Below are positions 7,173 through 17,665 of a stretch of 58,659 nucleotides of DNA, one piece after another. Source of the DNA: Planctomycetaceae bacterium. GTDB lineage: Bacteria > Planctomycetota > Planctomycetia > Planctomycetales > Planctomycetaceae. A model generated the notes under the pieces. The model had not been told where the DNA came from. It made no database searches and was given only the letters and a program-made list of their open reading frames with translations. Position 1 is the first letter of the stretch; the number at the start of each line of letters is the position of its first letter. The stretch spans positions 1-58,659 of the forward strand of contig PBSL01000014.1 of NCBI GenBank assembly GCA_002726205.1. Direction: 5' to 3'. A program made the translations under genes and the position numbers.

Positions 7173-9809
7173 ATGCCCAGTCAGCATCATCTGCTGCGAT
7201 TGTCGTTGATGGTCGCCATGTTGTTTTTGTCCGGTTCGACGAGAAATGTTCGGTCCGATGATGGCCGGCCGCCGGACGTGATTTCCGATTCGGACCTGAG
7301 TAGCACGCGGGATCTGCTGCGAGGATACAGCGATGCGGAACTCCGTGAGGCCACCCGGGCGATTCCTCGACGGCCCGAGCCGGCTTTGGGGAAACCGCGA
7401 CCGCGTCTGTGTGTTGTCATGGGTGCCGTGTATGTGGACCGCAATGCCAACGGTCGACGTGATGCGGGTGAACCGGGTCTGCCCGGGGTGATGGTCAGCG
7501 ATGGTGAAAAAGTGGTGCGGACATCGGCCCTGGGAGAATTCCGTTTCCGCATTCGCTTCGACGAGAATCCGCATCATCGGTTTGTTGTTGTCACACGTCC
7601 GACGGGGTACCGGCCGACCGGTGACTTCTTTCTGCGGATCCCATTCGACAAACCTGGGACCGAGTTCACTTTCAATTGTGGTTTTGCGGTGGATCCGGCC
7701 TCGGCAAAACGCGAGTTCTGGTTCATGACCGCCAGTGACAGCCAGTTCACCAGCATCGAGCAGATGATTCCCATCGCCAAGGACTACGCGCAGGTCACCG
7801 CGGCACCGGGGGGGCCGGCCTTCCTGGCCACGGCCGGGGACCTGACGATGACCGGGTCGCAGTTTGAATGGGACATGTACGACCGGATCCGTGGTTCTTC
7901 GAAGATTCGCGTCTATGAGGGGTTTGGCGGACACGACGGCAACTGTCTTGATCCCCGTTGCACGGTCAGTTTCGAGCAACGGATTGGTCCGCCCTTCTAC
8001 TCGTGGGATTACGGAGGCGTGCATTTCATCCAGTTTGTCACCGAGACATACTACCTCCGCTCTGCGGCTCAGTTACGGCAACGGGACTGGCTGAACGCGG
8101 ACCTGAAGGCGCTTCCACGGGGGATGCCCGTGATCGCGATCTCTCATTATCCACTGTCGGCGGCGTGGTTCGACCAGCGGAAGGCCGAAGGAATCAACGT
8201 CATCTGCCAGATCGGTGCGCACTACCATGTCGTTCACGCCGGCAGTCGACGCCAGGTACAGATCCTCAACAGTGCACCCGCTCGTGGCCACGACTGGGGT
8301 GCCTACACCCGCACCTACCGCTGGGTCTACGTTGGTCCCAAGGGGATTCGCAGCAGGCTTCGCGTGGCGGGCCAGTACAAGCGGTTGCGGGTTGTTGCTC
8401 CTGGACCACGTGCTGTCGCCGGTCGGCAACCACTGGTGGTTCTGGCCTACGACAGTTCCCTGCTCGTGAAGTCGGTCATCTGCCGATGGACCGCGCCCGA
8501 CGGCAAGGTCACCATGTCGAAACTCAACCCACAGGGCGACTGGTCCTGGCACGGTGTCTTTGAGCCGGCAACAGCGGGTCGCTGGCTGTGCGAGTTGCGG
8601 GCGAAGGATGTCACCGGCAAGGAATGGCGGCGACAGCAGGCCATTGAGGTTGGATCGAAAGTGGCACCCCGGCCGCGGTGCGGTGACGACTTCCCCTGGA
8701 TCCTCGCCGGTTCGCCACCGCGGCGCCTCGAGAGCGGTCCCTCGGCTCCGCTGGTCCCGGTGTGGGTGACCCACACCGGCAGCGTCCACGTACTGCACAA
8801 TTCACCGGTGGTTGCCGGCGGCCGCGTTTACGTTTCCATCGGGAATCCCAACGCGGGGACTCCCGGCACCGGTGTGCTTTGCCTGGACGCGAATACGGGC
8901 AAACGCATCTGGCGGACGGCGTCCCCGCGGGGGGACATCCGCGGCCCGGTCTCTGTCCACAAGGGCGTGGTCTACGCGTCACTCGCGGAAGGATGGGTTG
9001 CTGCCTTTAACGCCGACTCCGGCAAACTGCTCTGGGCCAAACCATTGAATTCCTCCTACCGGGAAGGTCGGCCACTGGCGATCATCAACACGCCACCGGT
9101 ACCCACACGGCACGGGTTGCTTGTCAATGACTGGCAGAAGCCGCTGGTATTGCTCGACTATGCGACCGGTCAACAACTCTCACGCCCGCCAGGCAATGTC
9201 GGCAGCTACGCCGCTTTCGCGACGGTCTTCGATGATGTTCTCTACAGCGTTCGGCGGGGCGGGGGGATGGCCGTTCGTTTTCCCGGAGGCCAGCCGGTCT
9301 GGACGATCGACGAGACGTCACGATCGACATCGGCACCGATCGTGGTCGACGGCAAGCTCATCTACACGGGTTCCTCGGGAATCCGTGTCCGAGACGCGGC
9401 CACCGGCAAGCTGATCTGGCAGAAGGGCCTGTTGAATTCGGGCTACCAGAACGCGGTGCCGGTCGTCTGGGATGACCAGATCCTGGCCAACGCAGCGGAC
9501 ATGCACCTGTTGGACCTCAGCACCGGTGCGACCAGGCACACGGTGCCGTGTGGTCGCGAGGCGGATCGTTTTCTTCGTTCTCGACGCCAGGCACTGGCAG
9601 GCAGTTCGGCTCCGATCATCGCCGGCGACCTTGCCTGGTTCGGCCACGATGACACATCAGTTCGCGGCATCAATCGCGAGGGGAAGGTGGTCTGGGAGCA
9701 CCGGTTGGGGACTCCGATCAAGACGGCACCGGTGATCAGTGGCAACCTGTTGCTTGTTCACGACTATGCAGGAAACCTTTGGTGCTTTGCCGGGACCCGA
9801 TCCCCGTAA
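7173..9809 (+). CDS. Exported calcineurin-like phosphoesterase fused to PQQ-like beta-propeller
   Basis: An 878-residue protein with an N-terminal signal (hydrophobic stretch in residues 8-22). Residues 85-120 form an SdrD/B-type segment (VYVDRNANGRRDAGEPG), the usual N-domain of secreted planctomycete and Bacteroidetes metallophosphoesterases. The phosphoesterase domain (about 185-400) shows SDSQFT, TAGDLTMTGSQ, ISHYPLS and GAHYH. The usual GNHD block appears as GGHDGN near 252, so the Asn that normally binds metal and phosphate is replaced by Gly. From about 530 to the end are PQQ/Trp-docking propeller repeats (CLDANTGKRIWRT, AFNADSGKLLWAK, VRDAATGKLIWQK). It may act on a phosphodiester or phosphorylated polymer outside the cytoplasm; activity is uncertain. 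The next gene starts 22 nt downstream. Confidence 0.75.
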   Translation: MPSQHHLLRLSLMVAMLFLSGSTRNVRSDDGRPPDVISDSDLSSTRDLLRGYSDAELREATRAIPRRPEPALGKPRPRLCVVMGAVYVDRNANGRRDAGEPGLPGVMVSDGEKVVRTSALGEFRFRIRFDENPHHRFVVVTRPTGYRPTGDFFLRIPFDKPGTEFTFNCGFAVDPASAKREFWFMTASDSQFTSIEQMIPIAKDYAQVTAAPGGPAFLATAGDLTMTGSQFEWDMYDRIRGSSKIRVYEGFGGHDGNCLDPRCTVSFEQRIGPPFYSWDYGGVHFIQFVTETYYLRSAAQLRQRDWLNADLKALPRGMPVIAISHYPLSAAWFDQRKAEGINVICQIGAHYHVVHAGSRRQVQILNSAPARGHDWGAYTRTYRWVYVGPKGIRSRLRVAGQYKRLRVVAPGPRAVAGRQPLVVLAYDSSLLVKSVICRWTAPDGKVTMSKLNPQGDWSWHGVFEPATAGRWLCELRAKDVTGKEWRRQQAIEVGSKVAPRPRCGDDFPWILAGSPPRRLESGPSAPLVPVWVTHTGSVHVLHNSPVVAGGRVYVSIGNPNAGTPGTGVLCLDANTGKRIWRTASPRGDIRGPVSVHKGVVYASLAEGWVAAFNADSGKLLWAKPLNSSYREGRPLAIINTPPVPTRHGLLVNDWQKPLVLLDYATGQQLSRPPGNVGSYAAFATVFDDVLYSVRRGGGMAVRFPGGQPVWTIDETSRSTSAPIVVDGKLIYTGSSGIRVRDAATGKLIWQKGLLNSGYQNAVPVVWDDQILANAADMHLLDLSTGATRHTVPCGREADRFLRSRRQALAGSSAPIIAGDLAWFGHDDTSVRGINREGKVVWEHRLGTPIKTAPVISGNLLLVHDYAGNLWCFAGTRSP

Positions 9810-9831
9810 TTGCGCCGGCAAGGGCGGCTCG

Positions 9832-11124
9832 ATGAAAAACACGTGGAGTGGGATATTGGTCCGCTGGTGTGTGGGCGTGATGATCGCAGCCAGCGGTCTG
9901 TTGTTTGTGGGCCTCACCGATGCGCGGTTGCCGTCGGCAGTCGGGCCAGTGCAATTCTCCGAAGAGTTGCTTGTCGGCAAGCTCGGCTACGTGTTCGGTG
10001 TGGCAGCGGCGGATCTGGACGGCGACGGTGATCTGGATCTCACCAGCCCGGATATCCAGAACAAGTCGATCTCGACGTTGTACCTGTTTCGCAACAACGG
10101 TCGCGGAAAGTTCAATCGCGAGGTGCTGTTTGCCGGTGAGCCCGGCTGGTTCGAACGACACGCCATCGCCGATATCGACGGCAATGGCACGCCCGATGTG
10201 GCGATCGTCAATAACCAGAAGAGCAACGTGGTCTGGTTTGCCAACCCGGGGACGGTCATCGACAGACCGTGGCGACGCCACGTGATCACGGACAACTGTC
10301 CCCGGGCCTACAACGTCGCGTTGGCCGATCTGGACGGTGACGGGGATCTCGATGCGGCGACGACCGGCTACACCTCGCACCTGGTCACGTGGTACGAACA
10401 TCCGGGGAAGGGGAGGCTGGATCGCGGATGGACTCGCCGGGTGATCGATAAGGAGATGAGAGAGGCCCGTAGCCTGAGCGTGAGTGATTTTGACAGGGAT
10501 GGACTTCCAGATCTGCTGGTCACTGCCGTCGGACTCATGCCGCGGGGACAGCCCGAATCGCCCGATCACAACTCGCGGGTGGTGTGGTATCGCAACCCGG
10601 GCAAACCGGCCAGTGGCAAGTGGTCGCGGCACGTGATCGAAGATCGGTTGCCCGCGGCAATTCACGGGCAGCCAGTCGACCTGGATGCTGACGGCGACCC
10701 GGACGTTGTGATGGCTCATGGAATGCGAGTGGAATCCGATCCGAAGATCTCGCGGCACCAGGTTGCCTGGTACGAGAACATGTCGACGGGGAAGGGGGTT
10801 CCCAGGTGGCGGCGACACCAGGTGGGACGGTTGCCGTTTGCTTTCGAGGCGACTGCCGGTGACATCGATGCCGACGGAGATATCGACATCGCTGCCACGG
10901 CCTGGTCGAAGGGCGACCGCGTCGTCTGGTTTGAGAATGCCGGCAGCGGTCGATGGATCCAGCACGTTGTTCGGACTGACTTCCGCGCAGCCAACCAGGT
11001 GATCCTGGCTGATCTGGATGGTGACAGACGGCTCGACATCGTCGCAGGTGCCGACGATGGTTCACGACGAGTCAAGGGCTCGCTGGAACTGCGTTGGTGG
11101 CGAAATACCGGTACGCGGAGGTGA
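9832..11124 (+). CDS. Secreted VCBS/FG-GAP repeat beta-propeller protein
   Basis: A 430-residue exported protein with a signal segment (residues 1-30). Seven calcium-loop repeats of the form DxDxDGxxD are visible, including [48 protein letters not shown] and [12 protein letters not shown], which matches an integrin-alpha-like seven-bladed propeller. Such proteins bind glycans or proteins and are abundant in planctomycetes. An earlier in-frame start at 9739 would overlap the upstream gene; ATG 9832 is preferred because it sits after that stop, has GGGCGG upstream and yields a signal peptide. It is probably co-transcribed with the phosphoesterase fusion. Confidence 0.8.
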   Translation: MKNTWSGILVRWCVGVMIAASGLLFVGLTDARLPSAVGPVQFSEELLVGKLGYVFGVAAADLDGDGDLDLTSPDIQNKSISTLYLFRNNGRGKFNREVLFAGEPGWFERHAIADIDGNGTPDVAIVNNQKSNVVWFANPGTVIDRPWRRHVITDNCPRAYNVALADLDGDGDLDAATTGYTSHLVTWYEHPGKGRLDRGWTRRVIDKEMREARSLSVSDFDRDGLPDLLVTAVGLMPRGQPESPDHNSRVVWYRNPGKPASGKWSRHVIEDRLPAAIHGQPVDLDADGDPDVVMAHGMRVESDPKISRHQVAWYENMSTGKGVPRWRRHQVGRLPFAFEATAGDIDADGDIDIAATAWSKGDRVVWFENAGSGRWIQHVVRTDFRAANQVILADLDGDRRLDIVAGADDGSRRVKGSLELRWWRNTGTRR

Positions 11125-11224
11125 TTTGTCGGATCGGTTCGGCTGTCGCGTTGCGTTGCGTTGGGTCCCGGCGCGTCCTACCGTACTAGCTCGCTTTTGC
11201 CAACGTCTCCGAGAAAGGTGTGTC

Positions 11225-13462
11225 ATGTCCACTGCACTCCCCGTGATCATCTACACGAAAACTGACGAGGCGCCCGCGTTGGCTACTCGTTCGTTGTTGC
11301 CAATCGTGCAGGCGTTCACCCGCTCATCGGGCATCGCCGTGGAATTGCAAGACATCTCGTTGGCGGGTCGGATCATCGCCAACTTTCCCGAGAAACTTCG
11401 CGAGGATCAAAGACAACACGATGCGTTGGCGGAACTGGGCGAACTGGCCAAGACGGCTGATGCGAACATCATCAAGCTGCCCAATATCAGTGCCTCGATC
11501 CCACAATTGCAGGCGGCGATCCAGGAATTGCAGGCCCATGGATACGATGTTCCCGATTACCCGGAGGAACCAGAAGACGAGGCCGCCGAGGCGTTGAAGA
11601 CTCGCTACGCCAGGGTACTCGGCAGTGCGGTCAATCCAGTTCTCCGCGAGGGAAACTCGGATCGCCGGGTGGCGACGGCGGTAAAGGAATACGCTCGCAA
11701 CAACCCGCACCCGATGGGTGCCTGGAGCAGTGACTCAAAATCACATGTCGCGCACATGGATCACGGCGACTTCTGCGGCAGTGAACAGTCGCACGTGATG
11801 CCGGTGGCCGGCACTGTCCGGATTGAACTCGAAACTCCCACCGGGCAAACGACGGTGCTCAGAGAGAACCTGCCGTTGCAGGCCGACGAGGTCATCGATG
11901 CGTCATTGATGAGTCGGACGGCCTTGCGTGAATTCCTGGCCTCCGAGATCGACGATGCGGCAGCCCAGGACGTGCTCTGCTCGCTGCACCTGAAGGCGAC
12001 GATGATGAAGGTCTCGGACCCGATCATCTTCGGGCACGCCGTCGAGGTGTTTTTCGGAGAGGTGTTTGAAAAACATGCCGGGGTCTTCGGCGAACTGGGC
12101 GTGGATCCCAACAACGGTCTGGGGGACCTCTTGTCGAAGATCGAGAGTCTCGACGAGTCGCAGCAGGATGAGATTCGCGCCGACATCGATGCCGTGTACG
12201 CGTCGCGGCCACGCCTGGCGATGGTCAACTCCGATCTCGGCATCACGAATCTGCATGTGCCCAGTGACATCATCATCGATGCGTCGATGCCCGTCGTTGT
12301 CAGGGACTCCGGAAAAATGTGGGGACCTGACGGCGAGTTGCACGACGTGAAGTGCCTGATTCCCGATCGCTGCTACGCCGGCGTCTACCAGGAGGTGATT
12401 CGTAGTTGTAAGGAATTGGGGGCTTTTGACGTGCCCACCATGGGAAACGTGTCCAATGTCGGGTTGATGGCCCAGAAGGCCGAAGAATATGGATCCCACG
12501 ACAAGACCTTCGAGATCTCTGAGGCCGGCACGGTGCGTGTGGTGGATGACGAGGGCCAACCGTTGATGGAGCATACGGTCGAACCGGGCGACATCTGGCG
12601 GATGTGCCAGACCAAGGACGTGGCGATCCGTGACTGGGTGAGGTTGGCTGTCAGTCGCGCCCGCGCCACCGGCGCTCCGGCCATCTTCTGGCTCAATCCC
12701 AACCGTGCACACGATGCAACGCTGATCGAAAAGGTCGAGCAGTATCTTTCCGACCACGACACCGCGGGGCTGGAAGTCCAGGTGCTGTCGCCGGTCGAAG
12801 CGACGAAGTTGACCTGTCAACGGGCCCGCGATGGACTCGACACGATCTCGGTGACCGGAAACGTCCTGCGGGATTACCTGACCGACCTGTTCCCAATCCT
12901 GGAACTGGGCACCAGCGCCAAAATGCTCTCGATCGTCCCCCTGCTGGCCGGCGGGGGCCTCTACGAGACGGGGGCAGGTGGCTCGGCTCCGAAACATGTC
13001 CAGCAGTTCGAGGCCGAGGGGCACCTCAGGTGGGACTCGCTGGGCGAGTTTCTCGCACTGGGGGTCTCCTTGGAAGACCTGGCCGAGACGTCCGGGAACA
13101 ACCGGATCAAGATTCTCGCCGAGACGCTCAATCAGTCCATCGGGGAGGTGCTTTCCAACCGCAGGTCACCCTCGCGGAAGGTCAACGAACTCGACAACCG
13201 TGGCAGCCATTTTTACCTGACCCTGTTCTGGGCCCAGGCACTGGTCTCCCAGACCGATGATGCGGGGTTCCAGGAGGAGTTTCGGGGACTGGCCGAGGTG
13301 CTGGCCGAAAACGAGACAAGGATTGTCGACGAGATGAATGCCGCGCAAGGAGAGCCGATGGAGATCGGTGGCTACTATCATCCCGACGACAACCGAGCCG
13401 ATGCGGCGATGCGGCCGAGCCAGACCTTCAACAAGGCTCTCGCTGCTCTCTGTTCGGACTGA
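11225..13462 (+). CDS. icd: Isocitrate dehydrogenase, NADP-dependent, monomeric type
   Basis: A 745-residue protein matching the monomeric IDH family in length and motifs. The N-terminus reads [19 protein letters not shown], and the substrate/metal site contains [16 protein letters not shown]. Additional family blocks are [45 protein letters not shown] and [10 protein letters not shown]. It catalyses oxidative decarboxylation of isocitrate to 2-oxoglutarate in the TCA cycle in the cytoplasm. ATG 11225 was chosen over upstream in-frame codons because GAGAAAGG precedes it and the protein then starts like its family. No truncation is seen. Confidence 0.95.
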   Translation: MSTALPVIIYTKTDEAPALATRSLLPIVQAFTRSSGIAVELQDISLAGRIIANFPEKLREDQRQHDALAELGELAKTADANIIKLPNISASIPQLQAAIQELQAHGYDVPDYPEEPEDEAAEALKTRYARVLGSAVNPVLREGNSDRRVATAVKEYARNNPHPMGAWSSDSKSHVAHMDHGDFCGSEQSHVMPVAGTVRIELETPTGQTTVLRENLPLQADEVIDASLMSRTALREFLASEIDDAAAQDVLCSLHLKATMMKVSDPIIFGHAVEVFFGEVFEKHAGVFGELGVDPNNGLGDLLSKIESLDESQQDEIRADIDAVYASRPRLAMVNSDLGITNLHVPSDIIIDASMPVVVRDSGKMWGPDGELHDVKCLIPDRCYAGVYQEVIRSCKELGAFDVPTMGNVSNVGLMAQKAEEYGSHDKTFEISEAGTVRVVDDEGQPLMEHTVEPGDIWRMCQTKDVAIRDWVRLAVSRARATGAPAIFWLNPNRAHDATLIEKVEQYLSDHDTAGLEVQVLSPVEATKLTCQRARDGLDTISVTGNVLRDYLTDLFPILELGTSAKMLSIVPLLAGGGLYETGAGGSAPKHVQQFEAEGHLRWDSLGEFLALGVSLEDLAETSGNNRIKILAETLNQSIGEVLSNRRSPSRKVNELDNRGSHFYLTLFWAQALVSQTDDAGFQEEFRGLAEVLAENETRIVDEMNAAQGEPMEIGGYYHPDDNRADAAMRPSQTFNKALAALCSD

Positions 13463-13508
13463 ACGTCATCTCGTCGAGTCGCATTCAGGAGCGAAGAGGA
13501 GAATCGTG

Positions 13509-14684
13509 ATGCGAGGTCATGTCGTCTTTAACTTCGGGCGGATCCGCTGGTTCCTGGTTCTTTGCGCCACCGTTTTTACCGTGGAGATGGTTGAGGCGGC
13601 CAGGATTCGGACCGGATCGTTGTCGGCGGAGATCGCCGAGGAATACGGGTTGGATCCCGGGTTCTACAAGAAGATCACCCGGGTGGAAGACATTCTGATC
13701 GCCACCTCGGAGCGGGTTTCGGACCTGGCCCATCGTGAGACGGCCTACCAGTTCAAGATGGTCATGAAGCGGATCAAGAAGAAGATTGCCGAACGGATTC
13801 GTGCGAAGAAGGTGCTCTGCATCCTGATCGGTCACTCCGAGTTCACCTCGCAGCTTCCCCAATTCGGAACCGACAAGACCGGCAAGGAACTGGATTTCTA
13901 CAACTGGCGCAGCCGTGGTTTCCTGACCCACAAGGGAGGGCGTCCCACGGTCGTGTTTGCCGAAGAAGACGTGATGGAGTACGAGGGCGGCATGCGAAAG
14001 GAGAGTATCCTGATCCATGAGTTCGGTCACGTGATTCATGGGGCCGGTTTCGATGCCGCGCTGCAGAAACGACTCAGCGACACTTTCGAACAGGCAAGGA
14101 CCAGGGAAATCTGGAACGACGGGCGCGCGGCCCAGCGGTTTCGCCGGATCAAGAGCAAAACACCCGTGTCACTGATCGACGCACTGGCCAGTTCCTTTCC
14201 CGACCAGCCGGTGGAATTGCTCAGGAAGTGTCTCGACGGCGGCGACATTCTGATCAACGGCAGGCCGGGCAACGCGAAGGTCAAGGTGACCGGCCAGGAC
14301 AAGGTACTGATCGTGTTTGGTGGCCCGAAGCAGTGCTATGCCGCAAAAAACCGGGCCGAATACTGGGCCGAAGGGGTGCAATGCTGGTTTGATACGAATC
14401 GCACCATGGATCATGACCACAATCACATCCACACGCGGAAGCAGCTGAAGGCCTATGACCCCGCGCTCGCCAGGCTCTGTCGTGAAGTGCTGGATGACTC
14501 AAAATGGCGGTTCGTATCGCCTCGCCAACGCGCGGGCAAACGTCATCTCAAGAGCTTCGACCCGGCCAGGGCGCCCAGGGTGGTGGACCCTGACCACATA
14601 AAGGGAGCGGCAAACGACTACTACGACAAGTACTGGAAGAGTTACTGGAAACGGCTGCACGAGAAACACGCAGCCAAACGCTGA
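13509..14684 (+). CDS. Exported putative zinc metallopeptidase (HExxH)
   Basis: A 391-residue protein with a signal peptide (hydrophobic 12-25). The active-site candidate is ILIHEFGHVIHGAGF with H170, E171 and H174; E288 in YWAEGVQCWFD is a good candidate for the third zinc ligand, giving a gluzincin-type arrangement as in lethal-factor-related peptidases. DHDHNHIHTRKQL further along is also histidine-rich. The AGAGGAGAA ribosome site supports the start at 13509 (a GTG immediately before is an alternative). It lies 46 nt after isocitrate dehydrogenase and may be read from the same transcript, though no functional link is evident. The specific peptidase family is not recognised. Confidence 0.6.
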   Translation: MRGHVVFNFGRIRWFLVLCATVFTVEMVEAARIRTGSLSAEIAEEYGLDPGFYKKITRVEDILIATSERVSDLAHRETAYQFKMVMKRIKKKIAERIRAKKVLCILIGHSEFTSQLPQFGTDKTGKELDFYNWRSRGFLTHKGGRPTVVFAEEDVMEYEGGMRKESILIHEFGHVIHGAGFDAALQKRLSDTFEQARTREIWNDGRAAQRFRRIKSKTPVSLIDALASSFPDQPVELLRKCLDGGDILINGRPGNAKVKVTGQDKVLIVFGGPKQCYAAKNRAEYWAEGVQCWFDTNRTMDHDHNHIHTRKQLKAYDPALARLCREVLDDSKWRFVSPRQRAGKRHLKSFDPARAPRVVDPDHIKGAANDYYDKYWKSYWKRLHEKHAAKR

Positions 14685-14731
14685 CGCGGCCTTCTCCTGT
14701 GTCTACCGGAGAGGCCGTTGCCGCCGCGTCA
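14682..14731. terminator. Bidirectional hairpin between convergent genes
   Basis: TGACGCGGC (14682-14690) pairs with GCCGCGTCA (14723-14731), and a second inner pairing joins GGCC-t-TCTCC with GGAGAGGCC. The outer arms contain both stop codons of the converging genes (TGA on the plus strand, and TCA, which reads TGA on the minus strand). There is no T-tract, so termination may need Rho or rely on the strong stem. Confidence 0.5.
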
Positions 14732-16036
14732 GAGCTTGAAGCACATCAGGACGCCGTTCCAGTCCTTGCAGAACAGTCTCTGGTCGGACAACACCAGGTG
14801 CGGCCAGGCATCACTTTTCATCAGTCGTGATTTGCGAGCGAGTTGCTTGTAGGCCTTCGGTGACTTTCCGGAAGATTCGACCAGGACCAGGTCTCCGCGG
14901 TTGGCCCAGATGATCAGGCGGTGATCCGAGGTGACGACGCACGAGGCCGTCAGGCCAAAACCGGGGGCTCGCCAGATCAGCTTCCCGGTCCGGTAGTCGA
15001 GGCAGCAAAGGCCCTGGCGAATCAGGTACAGGCGACCCTGGTGCAAAACGGGTGAACAGGCGTCGGCCGCGTAGGGGGCTTTCCACAATTGCCGAATTCC
15101 CTTGCGGGAGACCTCGAGACGGACGACCGAGTACTTGTTGTATGCCGAGGTGATCACCACCGATTGTCCGTCGATCACCGGGGTAGCGATGTTGTTGGCA
15201 AAGTCGGTGATCCAGGGGAAAGTCGCCAACGTCTGCCCCTCGTGCCCCTTATCGAGCCTTGCCACGAGCAGGTTGCGGATCGTCAGGACGGCCACGCAGG
15301 GGATCCCCTCGACGGTCAGGGGGGCCAGTCCACCGGAATGGCCGGCTGGCTGTTTACTCTGGGATGTCCAGACCCGCTGCCCGGTTTTCGTCGAGAAGGC
15401 CATCAGGTTGCCCTCGTCGTCACCGACCTCGACGATGACCCAGTCACCGTACACCAGGGGGGCTGTCGTGTAACCGTAGTCTCGGAGCCGACGCCGTCCC
15501 ACCAGCGGCCGTTGAGCGACGTCGTAGGTCGCGTAGAAATTCAGACCCCAAACGTGGTGACCCGACTTGCGGGTGTCCCAGCAGTTCAGGTCGCCGTCGG
15601 TACTCAGCGTAAACAGGTAACCGGTCCGTTTGTCGAATGACGGACACGAGGATGGTCCCGAATAAAGCCCCTTGTCGCCCTCGCTCTTTCGACCGTAGAG
15701 GGGGCAGGGATAGGACCGGGTCCAGAGCCGTTTTCCGGAAGCCGCCTCCAGGCAGTAAACCCACTCGCGATCGTCTTTCCAGCCCATCGTGTACAGTCGA
15801 CCGGCGACGACGATCGGGGCGCTGCCACTGAGTCCGAGATCGGCGGTCCAGGCCGGTTTCTTGGGAGGCCATGCGCCGCGGTCGAATCCCGAGTCCTCGC
15901 TGATGACTCCGCTGCGGGCAGGTCCACGCCAGTGTGGCCAGTCGGCCGCTTGGGCCGTGCCCGTCAGAGGGCCAACCAGAGTGGCAAGCAGCAAAATGGT
16001 GGGTCGCGTCAGCCCGACCGGTGGTCGATGGGTCAT
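14729..16036 (-). CDS. Exported PQQ-like beta-propeller protein
   Basis: A 435-residue protein with a signal peptide of about 30 residues ending GTAQA, followed by DWPHWRGPARSG, the characteristic opening of planctomycete outer-membrane-assembly-like PQQ propellers. Repeats such as CLEAASGKRLWTRSY, AFSTKTGQRVWTSQ and CLDYRTGKLIWRAPG define blades with tryptophan docking motifs. There are no clear quinoprotein catalytic residues, so a structural or binding role in the envelope is more likely than dehydrogenase activity. The long upstream extension in the same frame was rejected because it overlaps the oppositely oriented MlrC-type gene; ATG 16036 gives the signal peptide. Confidence 0.8.
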   Translation of the reverse strand: MTHRPPVGLTRPTILLLATLVGPLTGTAQAADWPHWRGPARSGVISEDSGFDRGAWPPKKPAWTADLGLSGSAPIVVAGRLYTMGWKDDREWVYCLEAASGKRLWTRSYPCPLYGRKSEGDKGLYSGPSSCPSFDKRTGYLFTLSTDGDLNCWDTRKSGHHVWGLNFYATYDVAQRPLVGRRRLRDYGYTTAPLVYGDWVIVEVGDDEGNLMAFSTKTGQRVWTSQSKQPAGHSGGLAPLTVEGIPCVAVLTIRNLLVARLDKGHEGQTLATFPWITDFANNIATPVIDGQSVVITSAYNKYSVVRLEVSRKGIRQLWKAPYAADACSPVLHQGRLYLIRQGLCCLDYRTGKLIWRAPGFGLTASCVVTSDHRLIIWANRGDLVLVESSGKSPKAYKQLARKSRLMKSDAWPHLVLSDQRLFCKDWNGVLMCFKL

Positions 16037-16144
16037 GGGGTTCGAGACGAAGTCGGTTGCAAACGGAGGGCTGGCGATTGTATCAGGAAACGAGATCGGG
16101 GAGCACAGAACCGGCAAGAGTCGAATCAACGGGAGAATCACGCT

Positions 16145-17641
16145 ATGAGAATTGCTGTCGGCGGGATCCTGCACGAAACGAGTACGTGCGTGCGGACGGT
16201 GACGACGATGACCGATTTTCAGCACGGGCGAGGCATCGTCGGTGGTGCCGAGATGATCGAACATTTTCGCGGAACGAATGTCTGTTCCGGTGGATTCATC
16301 GATCGCCTCGAGGAAGAAGAGGAAGTCGAGATTGTCCCGTTGTTGAGGGCTTCGGCGTTCCCGGGAGGCTTGATCGATTCCGCGGATTACGCGGAGATCA
16401 AGAATGACCTGCTGGGCAGGTTGGTTGAGTCCGAACAGGCCCGAGGACCGGTGGACGGTGTGTTGCTGGACCTGCATGGGGCGATGGTGGTTGACGGCAT
16501 CGACGATGCCGATGGAGACATGACCGCAGCGGTTCGTGCGGTGGTCGGTCCAGAGCGGCCGATCGTCGTGACCTACGATCTGCATGGCAACCACACGTCG
16601 TTGCGAGTCAAGTCGGCAACGGCGGTCGTGGGTTTCGACACGTTTCCGCACGTGGACATGGCTGAACGTGGACGCGAGGCGGCAGAGATCGTGTTGGCGA
16701 CGATCCGGGGCGAGATGGCCCCGGTCGGTGCCATCCGCAACCTGCCGTTGTTCTGGGCGACCCGCAAGCAGGTGACCGCTCATCCCCCCATGGATGACGT
16801 CCTTCGCCGTGTTCACGAAATTGAACAGCGTCCCGGAATCGTCTGCATGACGATTGCCACCGGGTTTCCCTGGGCGGATGTGCCGGATGTCGGTTCGTCG
16901 GTCATCGTAGTCGCCGACGGCGATGAAGACCTCGCGCAGGCAACTGCCGACGAATTCGGCGAGTGGGTCTGGGAGAACCGCGAGACCTGGTTTTCAGCTC
17001 CCGTTTCCGTGCGGGAGGGGCTCGATGCGGGTCATGCTGCCGGAGAATTTCCGATCATTCTCGCCGATCATTCCGACAACACCGGGGGTGGTTCGCCGGG
17101 TGATTCGACCGAGGTCCTGCGGACCTTCCTGGAACTTGGCCTCGAGGATGCCCTGCTGCTTTACCTTGTCGATCCCGAGGTCGCCGTGCAGGCACACGCG
17201 GCCGGCGCCGGGGAGGAAATTGCCATCTCGCTGGGAGGAAAATCGGATCCGGTCCAGGGGCCCGCGATTGACTGCACCGCCGAAATCGTCGCCGTGACGG
17301 CCGGCGAATTCGCCTACGATGGGCCGATGTTGGCGGGCCTGACGGGCACGATGGGCCTGTCGGCGTGGCTGCGGATCGAGGGAGTGAATGTCGTCGTGGT
17401 CACGGCCCGCGAGCAGCCTTACGACATGGCGTTTTGTCGCACGCTTGGCATCGACTGCGCGACGATGAAGTACATCTGTGTGAAGTCCGCCGCACACTTC
17501 CGCGCCGCCTTCGAATCGCTCGCCGGTTCGATCCACAACGTCGACGCCGCCGGGATCCACACGCATCGGTTCAAGGAACTGGTATTCGAAAAAAGGAAAC
17601 GTGACGTGTTTCCCGTCGAGATCTCACCCGACGAGTCGTGA
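16145..17641 (+). CDS. MlrC/M81 family metallopeptidase-like protein
   Basis: A 498-residue protein of the family named after microcystinase C. It opens with RIAVGGILHETSTCV, has two DLH motifs (LLDLHGAMV near 109 and TYDLHGNH near 145) that with the following histidines supply zinc ligands in MlrC structures, and carries the hallmark LADHSDNTGGGSPGDST near 310. Known members hydrolyse a linear microcystin peptide; most homologues, probably including this one, act on other small amides or peptides. GGGAG lies at suitable spacing before ATG 16145. It is divergent from the PQQ-like gene with about 108 nt between starts and converges with the aminotransferase gene, 24 nt apart. Confidence 0.85.
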   Translation: MRIAVGGILHETSTCVRTVTTMTDFQHGRGIVGGAEMIEHFRGTNVCSGGFIDRLEEEEEVEIVPLLRASAFPGGLIDSADYAEIKNDLLGRLVESEQARGPVDGVLLDLHGAMVVDGIDDADGDMTAAVRAVVGPERPIVVTYDLHGNHTSLRVKSATAVVGFDTFPHVDMAERGREAAEIVLATIRGEMAPVGAIRNLPLFWATRKQVTAHPPMDDVLRRVHEIEQRPGIVCMTIATGFPWADVPDVGSSVIVVADGDEDLAQATADEFGEWVWENRETWFSAPVSVREGLDAGHAAGEFPIILADHSDNTGGGSPGDSTEVLRTFLELGLEDALLLYLVDPEVAVQAHAAGAGEEIAISLGGKSDPVQGPAIDCTAEIVAVTAGEFAYDGPMLAGLTGTMGLSAWLRIEGVNVVVVTAREQPYDMAFCRTLGIDCATMKYICVKSAAHFRAAFESLAGSIHNVDAAGIHTHRFKELVFEKRKRDVFPVEISPDES

Positions 17642-17665
17642 AATCGGTCGAGGAAACGAAGATCT

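Noticed and set aside
9736-10965. Long minus-strand frame opposite the VCBS gene
   Set aside because: The plus strand encodes seven calcium-binding repeats; the minus frame has no family features and is a shadow.
14729-16816. Extended 695-residue form of the PQQ-like protein
   Set aside because: The extension runs antisense through the MlrC-type gene start; a signal peptide begins at 16036.
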